From positions 17,169-81,168 of the forward strand of contig NZ_MJLT01000007.1 in NCBI RefSeq assembly GCF_001766675.1: DNA of 64,000 nt, given 5' to 3'. The notes beneath the pieces were generated by a model that worked only from the letters and a program-made list of their open reading frames with translations, searched no databases and had not been told where the DNA came from. The DNA comes from Arthrobacter sp. SW1 (GTDB taxonomy: Bacteria > Actinomycetota > Actinomycetes > Actinomycetales > Micrococcaceae). Positions 62,136 to 64,000 of this stretch are shown in pieces; positions within the stretch are counted from its first letter, which is position 1, and every line of letters begins with the position of its first letter. The position numbers and the translations under genes are program-made.

Positions 62136-62151
62136 GAGTAGAGTACTACTC
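62136..62151. promoter_or_regulatory. Inverted GAGTAG-AGTA-CTACTC repeat before the luxR pair
   Basis: The 16-bp element (62136-62151) has perfect 6-bp arms with a 4-bp centre. It sits 58 bp upstream of the ATG at 62078. The same hexamer recurs in the upstream region of the polysaccharide operon, so it is a candidate operator for one or both LuxR proteins. Confidence 0.5.
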
Positions 62152-62212
62152 CCTTTTCCAAGTAAGTAGAGCATCCACCCGGATACCGACAGTGTGAGTA
62201 CGCGGGTAGTCG

Positions 62213-62797
62213 TCAGCCCTTGGCCGGGTGGAATTTCTGCTGCGCGGCCAGCAAGCCGCTGGATACCAGCATTTCGACGGCGTCTGCCGCCTCATCCAGG
62301 AGGAACGGCAGGTCCTTCTTCTCCGCCGTCGCAAAATCCCGCAGCACGAAGTCTGCGGTGTCCATGCGGCCGGGCGGGCGGCCGACGCCGACGCGCACCC
62401 GGAGGTAATCCTTGGTGGCGAGGGCCTTGGAGATGTCACGGAGCCCGTTGTGGCCGCCTTCGCCGCCGCCGATCTTGAGCTTGACCGTGTTGAAGGGGAT
62501 GTCGATCTCGTCGTGCACGGCGATCACATGGCCGGCGTCGATGCCGAAGAACTTGGAGAGCGCGGACACCGGGCCACCGGACACGTTCATGTAGCACATG
62601 GGCTTGGCCAGGACGAGCTTCGGGCCGCCGATTCCGAGCCGGCCTTCCGCCACCTGCGCACGGGCCTTGTGGGTCTTGAAGCTGCCGCCGATCCTGGCAG
62701 CAAGTTCGTCCAGGACCATCTGGCCCACATTGTGCCTGTTGTTGCTGTATTGCGCGCCGGGGTTGCCGAGGCCGACCACCAACCAGGTATCTGTCAT
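62213..62797 (-). CDS. pth: Peptidyl-tRNA hydrolase
   Basis: The 194-residue enzyme releases peptides from tRNA that dropped off the ribosome. [21 protein letters not shown] at the N-terminus contains the catalytic His22; [13 protein letters not shown] near residue 66 and [19 protein letters not shown] near 110 complete the active site. Length is typical of bacterial Pth. The rplY terminator lies upstream, so pth is likely to have its own promoter between 62798 and 62830. Confidence 0.97.
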   Translation of the reverse strand: MTDTWLVVGLGNPGAQYSNNRHNVGQMVLDELAARIGGSFKTHKARAQVAEGRLGIGGPKLVLAKPMCYMNVSGGPVSALSKFFGIDAGHVIAVHDEIDIPFNTVKLKIGGGEGGHNGLRDISKALATKDYLRVRVGVGRPPGRMDTADFVLRDFATAEKKDLPFLLDEAADAVEMLVSSGLLAAQQKFHPAKG

Positions 62798-62834
62798 GGA
62801 CCCATCCTAGGAATCAGGGAATGAAAGGGAAAAA

Positions 62835-62871
62835 GAAGTGGCCGGGACCCGCAAGGGGTTCCGGCCACTTC
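62835..62871 (-). terminator. Intrinsic terminator of rplY
   Basis: The arms 62835-62845 and 62861-62871 are perfect reverse complements (11 bp), and the inner bases add five more pairs including one G-T. On the minus strand the hairpin is followed by TTTTT, giving a classical terminator after the rplY stop at 62928. Confidence 0.85.
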
Positions 62872-62927
62872 CAAGGCATCACTGCCCCGGCTCCGCGGTT
62901 CCAAGAACCAGGCGGAGCCGGCAAGGA

Positions 62928-63527
62928 TTACTCGGCGGCGGGAGCGGCTTCCTCAGCAGCTTCTTCGCCGGCTTCCTCTTCCTCGGCCGGTGCAGTGGCT
63001 TCGGAGAGGTTGACGATCAGGGTGTCGGCGTCGCTCAGCAGGGCAGCGCCCTTCGGCAGTGCGAGGTCGGAAGCGTGAACGTGCGCACCGGCTTCGCGGC
63101 CTTCGATGTCGACCTCGATGGCGGTGGGCAGGTGGGTGGCTTCTGCCTCGAGGGAAACCGTGGTGGCTTCCTGGTTGGCAACGACGCCGGCAGCGGCTTC
63201 GCCGATCACGTGGACGGGAACGTCAACGGTGACCTTTTCGCCCTTCTGGACGGTCAGCAGGTCGATGTGCTCGATGATCTGCTTGATCGGGTCGCGCTGG
63301 ATGTCCTTGACGATGGCGAGGTGCTCTTCGCCGTTGATGTCCAGGGCCAGCAGGGCGTTGGCAACGCGGACGGCCAGGGTGGTGGCGCGGCCCGGGAGGT
63401 TGACGTGCAGCGGCTCTGCGCCGTGGCCGTAGATGACGGCGGGGATCTGGCCGGCTGCGCGGGCGCGGCGGGCGTAGCCCTTGCCGAATTCGGTGCGCAG
63501 TTCTGCTGCGAGCTTCTGCTCAGACAT
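62928..63527 (-). CDS. rplY: 50S ribosomal protein L25 (Ctc type)
   Basis: The 199-residue L25 of the long Ctc type binds 5S rRNA. The N-terminal domain (about 1-95) has LAAELRTEFGKGYARRAR, IPAVIYGHG and the central HLAIVKDIQRDPIK; the TL5-like C-terminal domain (about 100-180) ends in a very acidic tail rich in Glu and Ala. ATG 63527 follows AGAGGAG; the frame extends upstream without a ribosome site. A hairpin lies further up in the leader and a terminator follows the gene. Confidence 0.96.
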   Translation of the reverse strand: MSEQKLAAELRTEFGKGYARRARAAGQIPAVIYGHGAEPLHVNLPGRATTLAVRVANALLALDINGEEHLAIVKDIQRDPIKQIIEHIDLLTVQKGEKVTVDVPVHVIGEAAAGVVANQEATTVSLEAEATHLPTAIEVDIEGREAGAHVHASDLALPKGAALLSDADTLIVNLSEATAPAEEEEAGEEAAEEAAPAAE

Positions 63528-63647
63528 AAGAGGCTCCTCTATGTTCAATGGCCGACGGCGCGTGGCCGGGCCAGGTGGGCGGCGGGACTCGTCCGGCCGC
63601 CCCGCGGTCGGACGACCGGCATGGGAGCCAAGGACCCAGTCGATAAC

Positions 63648-63669
63648 GGGACCGCAGGAAAGCGGTCCC
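63648..63669 (-). promoter_or_regulatory. 8-bp hairpin upstream of rplY
   Basis: GGGACCGC (63648-63655) and GCGGTCCC (63662-63669) form a perfect stem with a 6-nt loop, about 120 bp upstream of the rplY start. It could be the terminator of a gene now displaced by the IS element, or part of the rplY leader. Confidence 0.45.
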
Positions 63670-63770
63670 CTCGCCAAGGTGACGTTCCATCCTAGCAGAG
63701 CGCCGCCGTCGGGCTTAAACGGCGAAGCGCGAACGTACAGCTGAGGCCCCGAAATCCGGGCGGGTTCTAG

Positions 63771-63811
63771 CGGTCGTTGCAACACCCTGACTTCGGGAGT
63801 TGCAACGACCG
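63771..63811. mobile_element. Left end of an IS30-like element (13-bp inverted repeat)
   Basis: CGGTCGTTGCAAC (63771-63783) and GTTGCAACGACCG (63799-63811) are perfect reverse complements separated by 15 nt. They directly precede the transposase reading frame. The palindrome near the end is probably part of the terminal region of the element; the exact boundary and the right end cannot be seen. Confidence 0.6.
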
Positions 63812-64000
63812 TGGTTCGTTTAAGCGGTGATTCATCAGGTTCTGGCTGGTACCGGCAGGAACATAAGGACGCATTTTTCGTAGTGTTTGATCGTCTGCAG
63901 GACACGACGGCGGCTGCTAAAGCTTGCGGGATTAATCCAGCGACCGGGGCAGCCTGGGTTCGGAAGGCTGGGTTGAAGGGCCTCGGGAAACGGGGAAGAG
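63811..64000 (+). CDS. IS30-like transposase, N-terminal part (cut by window end)
   Basis: From GTG 63811 the frame is open to the end of the window (63 residues). The translation contains GWYRQEHKDAFFVVFDRLQD and then TAAAKACGINPATGAAWVRK, an HTH pattern seen at the start of actinobacterial IS30-family transposases. The DDE domain would lie beyond the window. The start codon overlaps the inverted repeat; the frame is open upstream to 63741, so a different start is possible. Confidence 0.62.
   Translation, partial: MVRLSGDSSGSGWYRQEHKDAFFVVFDRLQDTTAAAKACGINPATGAAWVRKAGLKGLGKRGR

Noticed and set aside
1..64000. tRNA, rRNA genes or a prophage
   Set aside because: No cloverleaf-like segments, rRNA-like stretches, integrase or phage structural genes were seen, but without a covariance search a single tRNA could have been missed.

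Overview
The window reads as chromosomal DNA of a high-GC actinobacterium of the Arthrobacter / Pseudarthrobacter type (Micrococcaceae). The reasons are the very high GC content with long spurious antisense frames, GTG and TTG starts, many 4-nt ATGA/GTGA gene overlaps, a DUF222-HNH gene, an SCO4848-family gene, a HemD-winged-helix (NnaR-type) regulator and GlnR-like operators. The genus is inferred, not proven. No rRNA, tRNA, CRISPR array or prophage was seen. The only mobile element is the start of an IS30-like element at the right edge.

Layout. 1-3125: the 3' end of a GH32 fructosidase gene, a phosphohexomutase and a small P-loop kinase. 3129-8586: nitrite assimilation, with nirD divergent from nirB-cobA-nnaR around a ladder of 11-bp-spaced GlnR-like half-sites. 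8691-17491: a tightly coupled seven-gene operon (GMC oxidoreductase, membrane metallophosphoesterase, alpha/beta hydrolase with a PHA-synthase-like Cys box, acetoacetate-decarboxylase-like protein, two small membrane proteins, patatin). It looks like an uncharacterised lipid or terpenoid pathway and is the best candidate for a new system. 17584-32018: mostly housekeeping genes: an HNH protein, a NirB-like FAD protein whose promoter copies that of nirB, deoC, a YdjM-like hydrolase, mfd, a DUF2505-like gene, nhaA, ugd and sufSU.

32110-56000 is a large exopolysaccharide and cell-surface locus: a GDPD-like lipoprotein, a Wzy-like polymerase/ligase, a Wzc-like ATPase, glycosyltransferases, a Wzx-like flippase, a hexapeptide acyltransferase, a secreted beta-helix protein, two giant secreted PKD proteins, a cytidylyltransferase with a CDP-alcohol phosphotransferase, and the priming polyprenyl-phosphate glycosyltransferase. 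ugd at 28922 could supply UDP-glucuronate. Two adjacent, overlapping MalT-like LuxR regulators (56675-62078) lie upstream of the priming gene. CTACTC/GAGTAG motifs occur both in front of that gene and in front of the first regulator, which suggests a dedicated regulatory circuit. 62213-64000: pth, rplY with an intrinsic terminator, and the IS30-like element.

Non-coding structure includes two copies of a long hairpin family with a compensatory base change (672-734, 21913-21975), a 59-bp tandem array at the 3' end of a luxR gene, tandem hairpins before nhaA, overlapping inverted repeats before sufS and a long leader with a 12-bp stem before the priming transferase gene. All functional statements come from reading motifs and gene order. 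No database search or folding calculation was run.
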